This document shows, piece by piece, positions 53,550 to 62,098 of a stretch of 64,000 bases of DNA. The position numbers and the translations under genes are program-made. The DNA is from Zhouia amylolytica. GTDB taxonomy: Bacteria > Bacteroidota > Bacteroidia > Flavobacteriales > Flavobacteriaceae. The notes below the pieces were generated by a model. It was given only the letters and a program-made list of their open reading frames with translations. It was not told where the DNA came from and searched no databases. Each line of letters begins with the position of its first letter. Position 1 is the stretch's first letter. The DNA lies in contig NZ_FPAG01000006.1 in assembly GCF_900116365.1 (NCBI RefSeq), forward strand, positions 248,001-312,000. The letters are read 5' to 3'.

Positions 53550-54649
53550 TTGGTAGGTTTTGAAATAATGTTAGATATAAATATAAGAAATTGAAAAAAT
53601 ATCAAAAGGATTTCATAAAAAGGAAGTGCCCAAAGTAACGAAGTTTCTTCTAGTTTTTTAGCTATAGGGATGTAAATACTGTATACAATAATCCAACGGA
53701 GTAAGATTAAGCCAATAACCACGGGGATCTTATATTGTAGAATGATAAGTAATATGGCTAATGGAATGAAAAGTAATTGGGATGTGTAATAGATGTTTAT
53801 AAGAGCTCTGTGTTTGCTCTTGTATTTTTTAATTAAGGCGTATTCTGATTTTTTATGATCAATCCAGGTTTCGAAGGAGTCTGTCGATATGGACTCTGTG
53901 AAACTATCCTTGCTGTAGATCAACGAGGTGTTTTTTGAGGTTGCTGCCTGATTTATAAATAATTGATCTTCGCCATTGCTGATATCAATATGATTTATAA
54001 ATCCACTATTGTTGAAAAATTCATCTTTATGATAGGCTAGGTTCTTACCATTTCCAGAAACGGGGATACCGCTTAAAAGGTAAGAAAATCTGTGGGTGGT
54101 AGCTACCAGGTTTTCAAAGCGAATGAATGCATTTAATAATGATTTTTTTATCTTTTTAAATGCGCTATAACCTAGAATTATGGTTTTTTCGGCATCAAAT
54201 TTTGAGGCGATTTCTAATAACCAATGATCCGAATCAGGTTTGCAGTTGATTTCAGTAAATACCAAATGATTGTATTTGGCTGCTTTTATACCAAGTGTTA
54301 ATGCGTATTTTTTCTTGCCCCAGAATGCTTCATTGTTTTTAACATTAACAATTTTAATTTGTGGGTACTTATCAGCAAATGACTCCATGATGTCTAATGA
54401 ATCATCATATGAGTCGTAGTTGATTAATACGAGCTCAAACTCAGGATAATTTTGTGATAGAATGTAAGGTAGATTTTCCTTAAGATCTTCAGCCTGATTC
54501 TTGATGAATATAATTATGGATATAGCAGGTACTGATTCTTTTTTAGCAGCTGTTTCTTTGTGAAAAGCAAATCTTCTAAAGAAGAATAAAAGATAAAATA
54601 TTTGAATTGCAATGACTGCTACAAAGGCGTAGAGTAGTGGTGCTGGCAT
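53540..54649 (-). CDS. GT2-type membrane glycosyltransferase
   Basis: 369 residues. One N-terminal helix (~5-25), a GT-A domain with ISIIIFIKNQAEDLKENLPY and YPEFELVLINYDSYDD, and C-terminal membrane helices. The usual TDAD(C) motif appears as TEINCKP, so the metal-binding Asp pair is Glu/Asn and the motif for the catalytic QxxRW appears as DHKKSEY. The catalytic state is uncertain. First gene of a four-gene run with sigma, transporter and lipA. Confidence 0.8.
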   Translation of the reverse strand: MPAPLLYAFVAVIAIQIFYLLFFFRRFAFHKETAAKKESVPAISIIIFIKNQAEDLKENLPYILSQNYPEFELVLINYDSYDDSLDIMESFADKYPQIKIVNVKNNEAFWGKKKYALTLGIKAAKYNHLVFTEINCKPDSDHWLLEIASKFDAEKTIILGYSAFKKIKKSLLNAFIRFENLVATTHRFSYLLSGIPVSGNGKNLAYHKDEFFNNSGFINHIDISNGEDQLFINQAATSKNTSLIYSKDSFTESISTDSFETWIDHKKSEYALIKKYKSKHRALINIYYTSQLLFIPLAILLIILQYKIPVVIGLILLRWIIVYSIYIPIAKKLEETSLLWALPFYEILLIFFQFLIFISNIISKPTNWR

Positions 54650-54670
54650 ATGTAACTTGTAACGTTACGG

Positions 54671-54871
54671 TTAGTTAAGTTGTTCTTTTTTACAATCTTG
54701 CTCTTCAGGCAATTTACCGCAAAAACCACAGGCTTCACCTTCTTTGTTTAAGAAAGGGGACTGGCTTGCGCAGGTGCCGGCAAATTTACCGTCTTTTTTA
54801 GCCCATATTTTAATGGCGATTCCTGCAAATGCAAGGCCTAATAATACTATGCTTATAAGTACAAGTTTCAT
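54671..54871 (-). CDS. Small Cys-rich membrane protein
   Basis: 66 residues from the ATG at 54871. One N-terminal hydrophobic helix (LVLISIVLLGLAFAGIAIKI) then a Cys pattern CASQSPFLNKEGEACGFCG...DC with four cysteines, likely a small metal or disulfide site. I know similar 'membrane or secreted' proteins in Bacteroidota but no function. It lies 21 bp upstream of the glycosyltransferase gene in the same direction. Confidence 0.75.
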   Translation of the reverse strand: MKLVLISIVLLGLAFAGIAIKIWAKKDGKFAGTCASQSPFLNKEGEACGFCGKLPEEQDCKKEQLN

Positions 54872-54963
54872 GACAATTAATCTTTGATGCAAAACTACAA
54901 AAATTAACTATAAACGAGCGTTAAAAACTAGCAAGAATGGTTAGAAGTGCATTTCGTAAAAAT

Positions 54964-54994
54964 AAAAAATCCCGAAGTAATTCGGGATTTTTTT
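54964..54994 (-). terminator. Terminator of the anti-sigma gene
   Basis: AAAAAATCCCGAA pairs with TTCGGGATTTTTT around GTAA; bidirectional, 15 bp from the anti-sigma stop. Confidence 0.93.
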
Positions 54995-55008
54995 ATGTTA
55001 TAGTGAGA

Positions 55009-55785
55009 TTAGTCTAAATCAATACTTGCTACCATATTTTCTGCGGTAGCTTCTCCGGTAAACCCTTTTGGTACCATATAGATTTTATATCCTTTGATGC
55101 CTTCCTGGTAAGGTAGGGAAAGTAACTTCTGATCTGCTTTCTCTAAAGTACCTAAGTGTACTAAAACTCCATCTACATTAGCCCACATTTGGAACTCCTT
55201 TTCTTCTGATAGATTGGGAAGGGAAACGATATTAATGGCCGACAATTTTTCTTCGGGGTTAATATAGGCTACAGTTTTTAATTGTTTAGCTCTCTCGTTT
55301 CCACTAAGTACATATTTTTTTGTTTCAGGATTGTTGAGAACAGCATAATTGCTTTTCATGTCCTGAAGCTTAGAGTTCGTGGCAACAATTTCATTCTTTA
55401 AATTAGAAATTTGACTCGCTACACTATTCTTCTCGGTAGACAACAATCTGTTTTGGTTCCATAAAAGAACTGTAGTGGCGGCGAAAGCAATAGCAGCAAC
55501 ACTCGCAGCAACATAATACCAAGGCATGCCTCTTTTAGACGAATGATGGTTATCTTCTTTCTCTATAATCTCAAGAACCTTGCTTTTAATGTCAACCGGG
55601 ATCGGTTTAGCATGTGCCTTAGCATAGATTTCCAGATTCTCTTGTAACTCATTATATCGTTCGGCAACTTCCGGATGCGTTTCAATATAGTGCTCAATTC
55701 GAGTTTCCTCTAAAGTGGTTATATCACCTAGAAGATACTTTTCTAGTAAATCACTTTCTAATAATATTTTTACATCTTTTTTCAT
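55009..55785 (-). CDS. RskA-like anti-sigma factor
   Basis: 258 residues: cytosolic helical N-terminus (EKYLLGDITTLEETRIEHYI) that should bind sigma, a membrane helix at about 89-109, a coiled coil at ~110-145 and an exported C-terminal domain with VVSLPNLSEEKEFQMWANVDGV and YKIYMVPKGF, as in the anti-sigma-K domain. No canonical His/Cys zinc site in the N-terminus. Partner of the sigma gene that overlaps its start by 1 bp. Confidence 0.88.
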   Translation of the reverse strand: MKKDVKILLESDLLEKYLLGDITTLEETRIEHYIETHPEVAERYNELQENLEIYAKAHAKPIPVDIKSKVLEIIEKEDNHHSSKRGMPWYYVAASVAAIAFAATTVLLWNQNRLLSTEKNSVASQISNLKNEIVATNSKLQDMKSNYAVLNNPETKKYVLSGNERAKQLKTVAYINPEEKLSAINIVSLPNLSEEKEFQMWANVDGVLVHLGTLEKADQKLLSLPYQEGIKGYKIYMVPKGFTGEATAENMVASIDLD

Positions 55786-56351
55786 TACAACATAGCATAA
55801 AATAATACAGATATCAACGGACCATAAATCTTTCGCAACTCCCTTAAGCCTATTTTTAGCCGGGATTTAATCGTTCCTAGAGGAATGTCTAGTTCATCAC
55901 TTGCCTCCTGTTGGGTCATACCTTCAAAGAAAAGAGCCTCGAGTACGATTTTGTATTTATCTTCAAGAGAATCTAAATGGTCTTTAAGGTCTAAATGTTC
56001 AGGTGTAATGCTCTCAATTCCTACCTTATATACGTTCGATTTATCCATTTGGATTTCTTGATCCGTTTTTAGGTTCCTGCTTCTGATTTTGTCTATAGCA
56101 GTATTGCGGGTTATCCTAAAGAGCCAGGTGAAAAGTTTCGATTTGTCTTCATCATACGTGTGTATTTTTTTCCAAATCTTAATGAGGCTTTCTTGAAGTA
56201 CGTCTTGAGCAAGTTCTTCATTCTTAGTTACTTTAAGCGCAATTCCATAGAGCGTTTCACCATAGTTGTCATATAGTAAACTCATTCCTTCTTCATTCTT
56301 GTCCTTTAGTAGCTGAATGATTTGTGTCTCTAATAAACTTCGTTTGGCCAT
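55785..56351 (-). CDS. ECF RNA polymerase sigma factor
   Basis: 188 residues. Region 2 with GLLYDNYGETLYGIALKV-like sequence (LLYDNYGETLYGIALKVT), SLIKIWKKIHTYDEDKSKLFTW; region 4 with YKIVLEALFFEGMTQQEASDELDIPLGTIKSRL. Similar to SigK-type sigma factors. Operon with the anti-sigma gene. Confidence 0.93.
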   Translation of the reverse strand: MAKRSLLETQIIQLLKDKNEEGMSLLYDNYGETLYGIALKVTKNEELAQDVLQESLIKIWKKIHTYDEDKSKLFTWLFRITRNTAIDKIRSRNLKTDQEIQMDKSNVYKVGIESITPEHLDLKDHLDSLEDKYKIVLEALFFEGMTQQEASDELDIPLGTIKSRLKIGLRELRKIYGPLISVLFYAML

Positions 56352-56464
56352 TAAAACTTTTTTAAGTTGAATGCAGTTTTTACTAACGTCCTTTAATCTT
56401 TTTTAAGTATAAACTACACGATATCATTTTCTAACAGAAGCCGGCTGCTAATATATGATTTTTA

Positions 56465-57478
56465 CTAAATTATATTAACCTCTTGTTCAAGTGTAATACC
56501 AAAACGTTCTTTTACAGTGCTAATAATGGTATTGGCAAGATTTAGTATTTCTTTGCCTGTTGCATTTCCGTGGTTTACCAGTACAAGAGCCTGATTTTTA
56601 TGTACACCGGCATCTCCAAACCTTTTTCCTTTAAAACCAGCTTGCTCTATGAGCCATCCAGCAGGAATTTTCACCTGATTCTCTGAAACTACATAATGAG
56701 GGGCCTCGGGATGTTTGGATATGAAGTTGTTGAATTCAACATCGGTGATAACCGGATTCTTAAAGAAACTTCCACTGTTTCCAATTTTATCCGGATCCGG
56801 AAGTTTACTTTGTCTAATACTTATAACTGCCTTTGAAATGTCCTGGATACTTGGTTTAGAAATCCCCTTTTCATTTAAAGTGTTTTGAATGGCGCCGTAT
56901 TCAGTATGCAGTTGATGTGCTGAAGTTGTAAGTTTAAGGGAAAGACTTGTTATTATATATTGTCCTTTGTGACTTGTTTTAAAAATAGAATTTCGATATC
57001 CGAACCGGCAATCTTCCAGGGAGAATGTCTTTATTTCCTGCGTATCGATATGAATTGCACGACAGCTATGAAAAACATCCTTAAGTTCAACTCCGTAAGC
57101 TCCTATGTTCTGGATGGGCGCACTCCCAACATTACCAGGAATTAATGATAGATTTTCAATTCCTCCAAAGTCGTTTTCAAGTGTCCATAATACAAACTGA
57201 TGCCAGTTCTCTCCAGCATTGGCTTTAATCAACGCATGTCCATTCTTGTTTTCCAGAATGGAAATTCCCTTAAGATTAACCTGAATGACCAAGGCGTCTA
57301 TGTCTTTTGTAAGTAGCATATTACTACCACCACCCAGAATAAACTTTTTAGGATAATTGTTGTTTTTAAGAATAGTGATAAGCTCTTCCTCTGAAGATAC
57401 CGATACAAAATGTTTGGCATTGACATCAATGCCAAACGTATTGTATGGTTTTAAGGATATGTTTTTTAATATTTCCAT
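56465..57478 (-). CDS. murB: UDP-N-acetylenolpyruvoylglucosamine reductase MurB
   Basis: 337 residues. FAD-binding GGGSNMLLT near 48, GNVGSAPIQNIGAYGVEL near 115, catalytic Ser in GNSGSFFKNP, and the C-terminal EQEVNII. Reduces the enolpyruvyl group to give UDP-MurNAc in peptidoglycan synthesis. Start shares its first base with the aminotransferase stop. Confidence 0.97.
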   Translation of the reverse strand: MEILKNISLKPYNTFGIDVNAKHFVSVSSEEELITILKNNNYPKKFILGGGSNMLLTKDIDALVIQVNLKGISILENKNGHALIKANAGENWHQFVLWTLENDFGGIENLSLIPGNVGSAPIQNIGAYGVELKDVFHSCRAIHIDTQEIKTFSLEDCRFGYRNSIFKTSHKGQYIITSLSLKLTTSAHQLHTEYGAIQNTLNEKGISKPSIQDISKAVISIRQSKLPDPDKIGNSGSFFKNPVITDVEFNNFISKHPEAPHYVVSENQVKIPAGWLIEQAGFKGKRFGDAGVHKNQALVLVNHGNATGKEILNLANTIISTVKERFGITLEQEVNII

Positions 57479-58668
57479 TAAGCGTTGTACGCTTTTAATG
57501 CTTCATTTAAAATTTGAGCTGCTTTTACAAGGTTTTCTTTTTTAAGTACATAGGCAATACGCACTTGATTCAAACCTACATTGTCGGAAGAATAAAAACC
57601 AGCTGCCGGAGCAACCATTATGGTTTCTCCATTAAGGTCAAACTTCTCCAAAAGCCACTGTGCAAAATCATCGGCATTTTCTACAGGTAGTTCAGCTATA
57701 CAGTAAAAAGCTCCTTTAGGTTTGGCCACTTTTACGCCTTCTATTTTTTGAAGCTCAGAGATCAATAAATCTCTCCTTTCGACATATTCTTCAATTACTT
57801 CGTCAAAATAGCTTTGTGGTGTGTCTAACGCTGCTTCACTGGCAATCTGAGCAAAGGTAGGAGGAGAAAGTCTAGCTTGTGCAAACTTCATTGCAGTTTG
57901 CATTACTTTTTTATTTCTTGAAACCAAACAACCAATTCTGGCACCACACATGCTGTATCTTTTAGATACAGAGTCGATCATTATAGCATAATCTTCTAAT
58001 CCTTCTTCCTGAAGAATAGAGTAGTGTTCTGCTCCATCATAAGCGAACTCTCTGTATACTTCATCTGCTATGATGAACAGATTGTGTTTTATTGCAATTT
58101 GAGCTAATTTTTTTATTTCCTCTTTGGAATAAAGATATCCAGTCGGGTTGCCCGGATTGCAAATTAAAATTGCTTTGGTTTTATCGCTGATTAATTTTTC
58201 GAATTCCTCAATTGGGGGAAGAGCGAAGTTGTTTTCTATTGAAGAGATTACAGGGACAACGTTTAGTCCTGAAGCAGTCGCAAATCCATTATAATTCGCA
58301 TAGAATGGTTCAGGAATAATAATTTCATCACCATAATCGGCAACAGTTCCTAAAGTGAACAGAAGTGCTTCAGAACCACCAGTGGTAATGATTATTTCAT
58401 TAGCATCTACCTCAATACCTCTGTTTTTGTAGTAGTTTGCTAATTTGGTTCTGTATTCTTCAGAGCCTTCACTTCGGCTATATTCCAACACCTCTATTTC
58501 GGCATTTCGAACAGCATTTAAAGCTACCTCAGGCGTTTTAATATCGGGTTGTCCAATATTAAGATGATATACTTTAGTACCTCTTTTCTTTGCGTCTTCA
58601 GCATAGGGTACTAATTTTCTAATTGGCGATTCTGGCATTTTCATGCCTTTGTTAGAAATGTTTGGCAT
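57478..58668 (-). CDS. PLP-dependent aminotransferase, class I/II
   Basis: 396 residues. PLP-binding lysine in SVSKRYSMCGARIGCL near 234; NPGNPTGYLYS and ADEVYREFAYDG are typical. Closest to aspartate/tyrosine-type aminotransferases of Bacteroidota. It overlaps the following murB start by 1 bp. Substrate cannot be fixed from sequence. Confidence 0.9.
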   Translation of the reverse strand: MPNISNKGMKMPESPIRKLVPYAEDAKKRGTKVYHLNIGQPDIKTPEVALNAVRNAEIEVLEYSRSEGSEEYRTKLANYYKNRGIEVDANEIIITTGGSEALLFTLGTVADYGDEIIIPEPFYANYNGFATASGLNVVPVISSIENNFALPPIEEFEKLISDKTKAILICNPGNPTGYLYSKEEIKKLAQIAIKHNLFIIADEVYREFAYDGAEHYSILQEEGLEDYAIMIDSVSKRYSMCGARIGCLVSRNKKVMQTAMKFAQARLSPPTFAQIASEAALDTPQSYFDEVIEEYVERRDLLISELQKIEGVKVAKPKGAFYCIAELPVENADDFAQWLLEKFDLNGETIMVAPAAGFYSSDNVGLNQVRIAYVLKKENLVKAAQILNEALKAYNA

Positions 58669-58820
58669 AGATTAAAATTTAGCAGTGCAAAATTGCAAAA
58701 TATATTTTAAAAGTTGTTCTAAAACGTTATCGTATTCTCTTTAAATAATGTTAATGTAAAAGTATTAATGAATATAATTTTTTAACTTATTGTCTGATTA
58801 ATAGGTAAAACCTGAATTCA

Positions 58821-60146
58821 TTGAGGAAATTAGCTTCTTTTTGTTTGATCAGTTTATTTGTAATACAAGGGGTTTGTGCCCAAACTGGTTTTCGATTTAA
58901 AAATGGGGCCTCTGAGGAGACCATTAAGTTTGAGTTAATCAATAATTTAATAATTTTTCCCCTTAAGGTTAATAACGTAGAGTTGTCTTTTATATTAGAT
59001 ACGGGGGTAAGCAGTCCTATTTTGTTTAATATTTATCAAAGTGATTCCTTGCAAATAAGAAATGTAGAAGAAATCACCTTAAAAGGTTTGGGTGAAGGAG
59101 ATCCTATTAAGGCATTTAAGTCTTCTAAAAATGTATTTGCAACCGCTGAAACGTATAATCCCAATCAAGATTTCTATGTTGTTATCGATGCGGCGATTAA
59201 CTTTTCTCCTCGATTAGGAGTGCCTGTTCACGGGATAATAGGGTATGATTTTTTCAGGGATTTTGTGGTGGAAATAAATTATGCTTCGGAAAAGATTAAG
59301 TTATTTAAGCCAGATGATTATAATTATAGAAATTGTACCCGATGTAATTCCATTGATATCAGTTTGTTAAGGAAAAAACCTTATTTGAATGCTAAAGTTG
59401 GATTGGAGGGTAAAGAAATTCCAGTACGTCTTTTGATCGATAGTGGCAGTAGTGATGCCTTATGGCTTTTTCCAAACAAAGAAATGGGAATCAAAGTTCC
59501 TGTAAAGAATTTTGAAGATTTTTTGGGACGGGGTTTAAGTGGGAGTGTATACGGAAACAAGGCTAAAACCGATTACTTTGAAGTTGGAGATTACCAATTA
59601 GCGTCTACTAATGTGGCGTTTCCAAGTGAAGAATCGATTCAGCATTTAACCAATCCTGGAACTAGAAATGGCAGTGTAGGTGGGGAAATACTCAAGAGGT
59701 TTAATGTTGTTTTTGATTATCCAAATAGGAAAGTGACCATTAAGAAAAATAAACATTTCAATGATGATTTTCGCTTTAATTTAAGTGGAATAGAATTAAT
59801 GCATAATGGCTTACGACCGGTTGAGGTTAAGGCTCGAAAATATGAGGGCGTGGTGAAGGAGGAGGATCCAACGGGTGCCATAAAAATACTATTGGATGAC
59901 AGTACACGATTTGAATTGCATCCTTCTATTGAAATTGCTGAAATAAGAGAAAAGAGTCTGGCTGACGAGGTTGGATTAAAAGTAGGGGATGTTATTATAT
60001 CGGTTAACGGAGATTCTGTTTATGACAAGTCGCTTCAGGAGATATCAGGTATGTTAAATGAAAAGGTAGGTAAAAAGATAAGATTGGTTATCGACAGGAA
60101 TGGGATTGAATTAAAGTTTTCTTTTGAGTTGGTAGATGTTTTATAA
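58821..60146 (+). CDS. Secreted aspartyl protease-like protein with C-terminal PDZ
   Basis: 441 residues with a signal peptide (to ~20, VCAQTG). Two retropepsin-like active-site motifs occur in one chain: DTG at 60-62 and DSG at 207-209. This gives two pepsin-like halves, followed by a PDZ domain (about 355-440, with GLKVGDVIISVNGDSV). Likely a periplasmic or surface protease. The start codon is TTG at 58821; no better in-frame ATG exists. It begins the plus-strand cluster at 58.8-63.3 kb. Confidence 0.85.
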   Translation: MRKLASFCLISLFVIQGVCAQTGFRFKNGASEETIKFELINNLIIFPLKVNNVELSFILDTGVSSPILFNIYQSDSLQIRNVEEITLKGLGEGDPIKAFKSSKNVFATAETYNPNQDFYVVIDAAINFSPRLGVPVHGIIGYDFFRDFVVEINYASEKIKLFKPDDYNYRNCTRCNSIDISLLRKKPYLNAKVGLEGKEIPVRLLIDSGSSDALWLFPNKEMGIKVPVKNFEDFLGRGLSGSVYGNKAKTDYFEVGDYQLASTNVAFPSEESIQHLTNPGTRNGSVGGEILKRFNVVFDYPNRKVTIKKNKHFNDDFRFNLSGIELMHNGLRPVEVKARKYEGVVKEEDPTGAIKILLDDSTRFELHPSIEIAEIREKSLADEVGLKVGDVIISVNGDSVYDKSLQEISGMLNEKVGKKIRLVIDRNGIELKFSFELVDVL

Positions 60147-60226
60147 GGTTTGTAAAGGGTAAACCACTGATAATTATCATTTTATATTGACGAGTTGCTT
60201 TATAACTTTCTGTATTTAAGAAAGGG

Positions 60227-62086
60227 ATGGGTGAACACGTGGTAAAAAAGCTGCTTAGTGCGGATGATCGAATGATCTACACGCATCAGCTCCTAAACGA
60301 TATAGCCGCCTTAGAAAAAATGTATCAGGAAGATCTTTTTGAAAAGGGAGTTATGAGAATTGGAGCCGAGCAAGAATTGTGTTTAATTAACAAGCGGTGG
60401 TATCCATCGGCTACAGCTATCGAGCTTTTAAAAGCACTTAATGATGAGCATTATACCACTGAACTGGCCTTGTATAACCTTGAGGTTAACCTGGATCCTC
60501 TTGAGCTAACCGGAGATTGCTTTTCAGTAATGAAAAAGCACCTGCATTATTTTCTGGAGAAAATTTCGAGGGTTGCTGATAAAATGGACTTAAAAATTAT
60601 TCTTACGGGTATTCTGCCCACAATAGACACAAGATTTCTCACTCAAGATTATATGACACCGGAATTGCGGTATATGGCCATTAATGAGTCTTTCAGGGCA
60701 CTTAGGAGGGATGATTTTAAGATGCATATCAAAGGGGTGGATGAGGTTGATATAATGCATAAGACGACGCTCTTTGAGGGGTGTAACACAAGTTTTCAAT
60801 CACATCTTCAAGTAGAGGCCTCCGATTTTGTCAACCGATATAATTGGGCTCAGGCAATTGCCGGGCCAGTGATGGCCATTTGCGTGAACTCGCCTTTATT
60901 GTTAGGGAAGGAGTTATGGGATGAGACCAGGATAGCATTGTTTGCTCAAAGTGTTGATACACGTGCTACCTCATTCAAATTGAATGAAAGAGAGGCTCGT
61001 GTAAGTTTTGGTGAGGGTTGGGTAAAGGGCAATGCTGTCGACTTGTTCAAGCAGGATGTAGTGCGTTACCGAAGTATTCTTTCTACCGATTTTAAATCAA
61101 ATAGTCTACAGGAGCTCGAGCGTGGTAAAATTCCGAAGCTTAAAGCTCTTGGTTTACATAATGGTACGATATATAGATGGAACAGGGCTTGTTACGGGGT
61201 GACTAACGGTAAGCCACATTTAAGAATTGAAAACAGGTATATTCCTTCCGGCCCTAGTGTTACTGATGAAATTGCCAATATGTTGTTTTGGGTAGGGTTG
61301 ATGGTAGGCCAACCAAAAAGGTATGAGGCAATAGATGAATTGATGGATTTTAAGGATGTGAAAAATAATTTTATTTGTGCTGCGCGATATGGTATGGGGA
61401 GTCAGATGTATTGGGAAGGGCGCTTTATTCCGACTGACGAATTAATAAGTCAGGTTTTAATTCCTATGGCCGGCAAAGGTCTGGAAATGATGAAGGTTGA
61501 TAAGAAGGATATAGATTTCTATTTGAACGTTATTGATCGAAGGACGCAAACCCATACAGGAGCCCGATGGATCAGAAATACTTATAGAAGGTTGCTCGTA
61601 GATTATAAAAGAGTTGATGCCACCAGGGATTTAGTTAGATCGCTGTATGAAAATCAAGTAAGAGATATTCCTGTTTGTGATTGGAAAGAGGTGGTTAGTG
61701 ACCGGACTTTGTATTTGGAAGAAGATAAAAGAGTCTATCAGTATATGAATCGAAATGTTGTAACGGTTCATGTTAAAGATAATGCTAAACTGGTTGGTAA
61801 ATTGATGCTATGGCGGAATATTCATCATATGCCGGTTATTGATGACACAGGGGAATTAAAAGGTTTGATAACCTGGACGGATATCGATGCAATAAAACAC
61901 GAGGAAGTTGAGGTTCCTATTGAAAAGCATATGAAAACCGCTATTATAACTATCGGGCCGTCAGATTTAATGCATGAGGCCAAGCAGCTGATGGAGGATA
62001 GAGAAATTGGTTGCCTTCCGGTGGTGGAGGATGATACGTTGGTAGGGATAATAACCAGAAATGATATTAAAGATATCAATAATTGA
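60227..62086 (+). CDS. GshA-like (COG2170) carboxylate-amine ligase fused to CBS pair
   Basis: 619 residues. An N-terminal glutamate-cysteine-ligase type domain (about 30-430) has IGAEQELCLIN (E-x-E metal motif), NLEVNLDPLEL and RIENRYIPSGPS. Then a linker and two CBS domains (about 503-553 and 565-616), e.g. MLWRNIHHMPVIDDTGEL and MEDREIGCLPVVEDDTLVGII. Function is inferred: an ATP-dependent peptide-bond ligase controlled by an adenosine-type ligand on the CBS pair. The gene is followed after 12 bp by an aspartoacylase-like gene. Confidence 0.88.
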   Translation: MGEHVVKKLLSADDRMIYTHQLLNDIAALEKMYQEDLFEKGVMRIGAEQELCLINKRWYPSATAIELLKALNDEHYTTELALYNLEVNLDPLELTGDCFSVMKKHLHYFLEKISRVADKMDLKIILTGILPTIDTRFLTQDYMTPELRYMAINESFRALRRDDFKMHIKGVDEVDIMHKTTLFEGCNTSFQSHLQVEASDFVNRYNWAQAIAGPVMAICVNSPLLLGKELWDETRIALFAQSVDTRATSFKLNEREARVSFGEGWVKGNAVDLFKQDVVRYRSILSTDFKSNSLQELERGKIPKLKALGLHNGTIYRWNRACYGVTNGKPHLRIENRYIPSGPSVTDEIANMLFWVGLMVGQPKRYEAIDELMDFKDVKNNFICAARYGMGSQMYWEGRFIPTDELISQVLIPMAGKGLEMMKVDKKDIDFYLNVIDRRTQTHTGARWIRNTYRRLLVDYKRVDATRDLVRSLYENQVRDIPVCDWKEVVSDRTLYLEEDKRVYQYMNRNVVTVHVKDNAKLVGKLMLWRNIHHMPVIDDTGELKGLITWTDIDAIKHEEVEVPIEKHMKTAIITIGPSDLMHEAKQLMEDREIGCLPVVEDDTLVGIITRNDIKDINN

Positions 62087-62098
62087 GATTTACATGAG

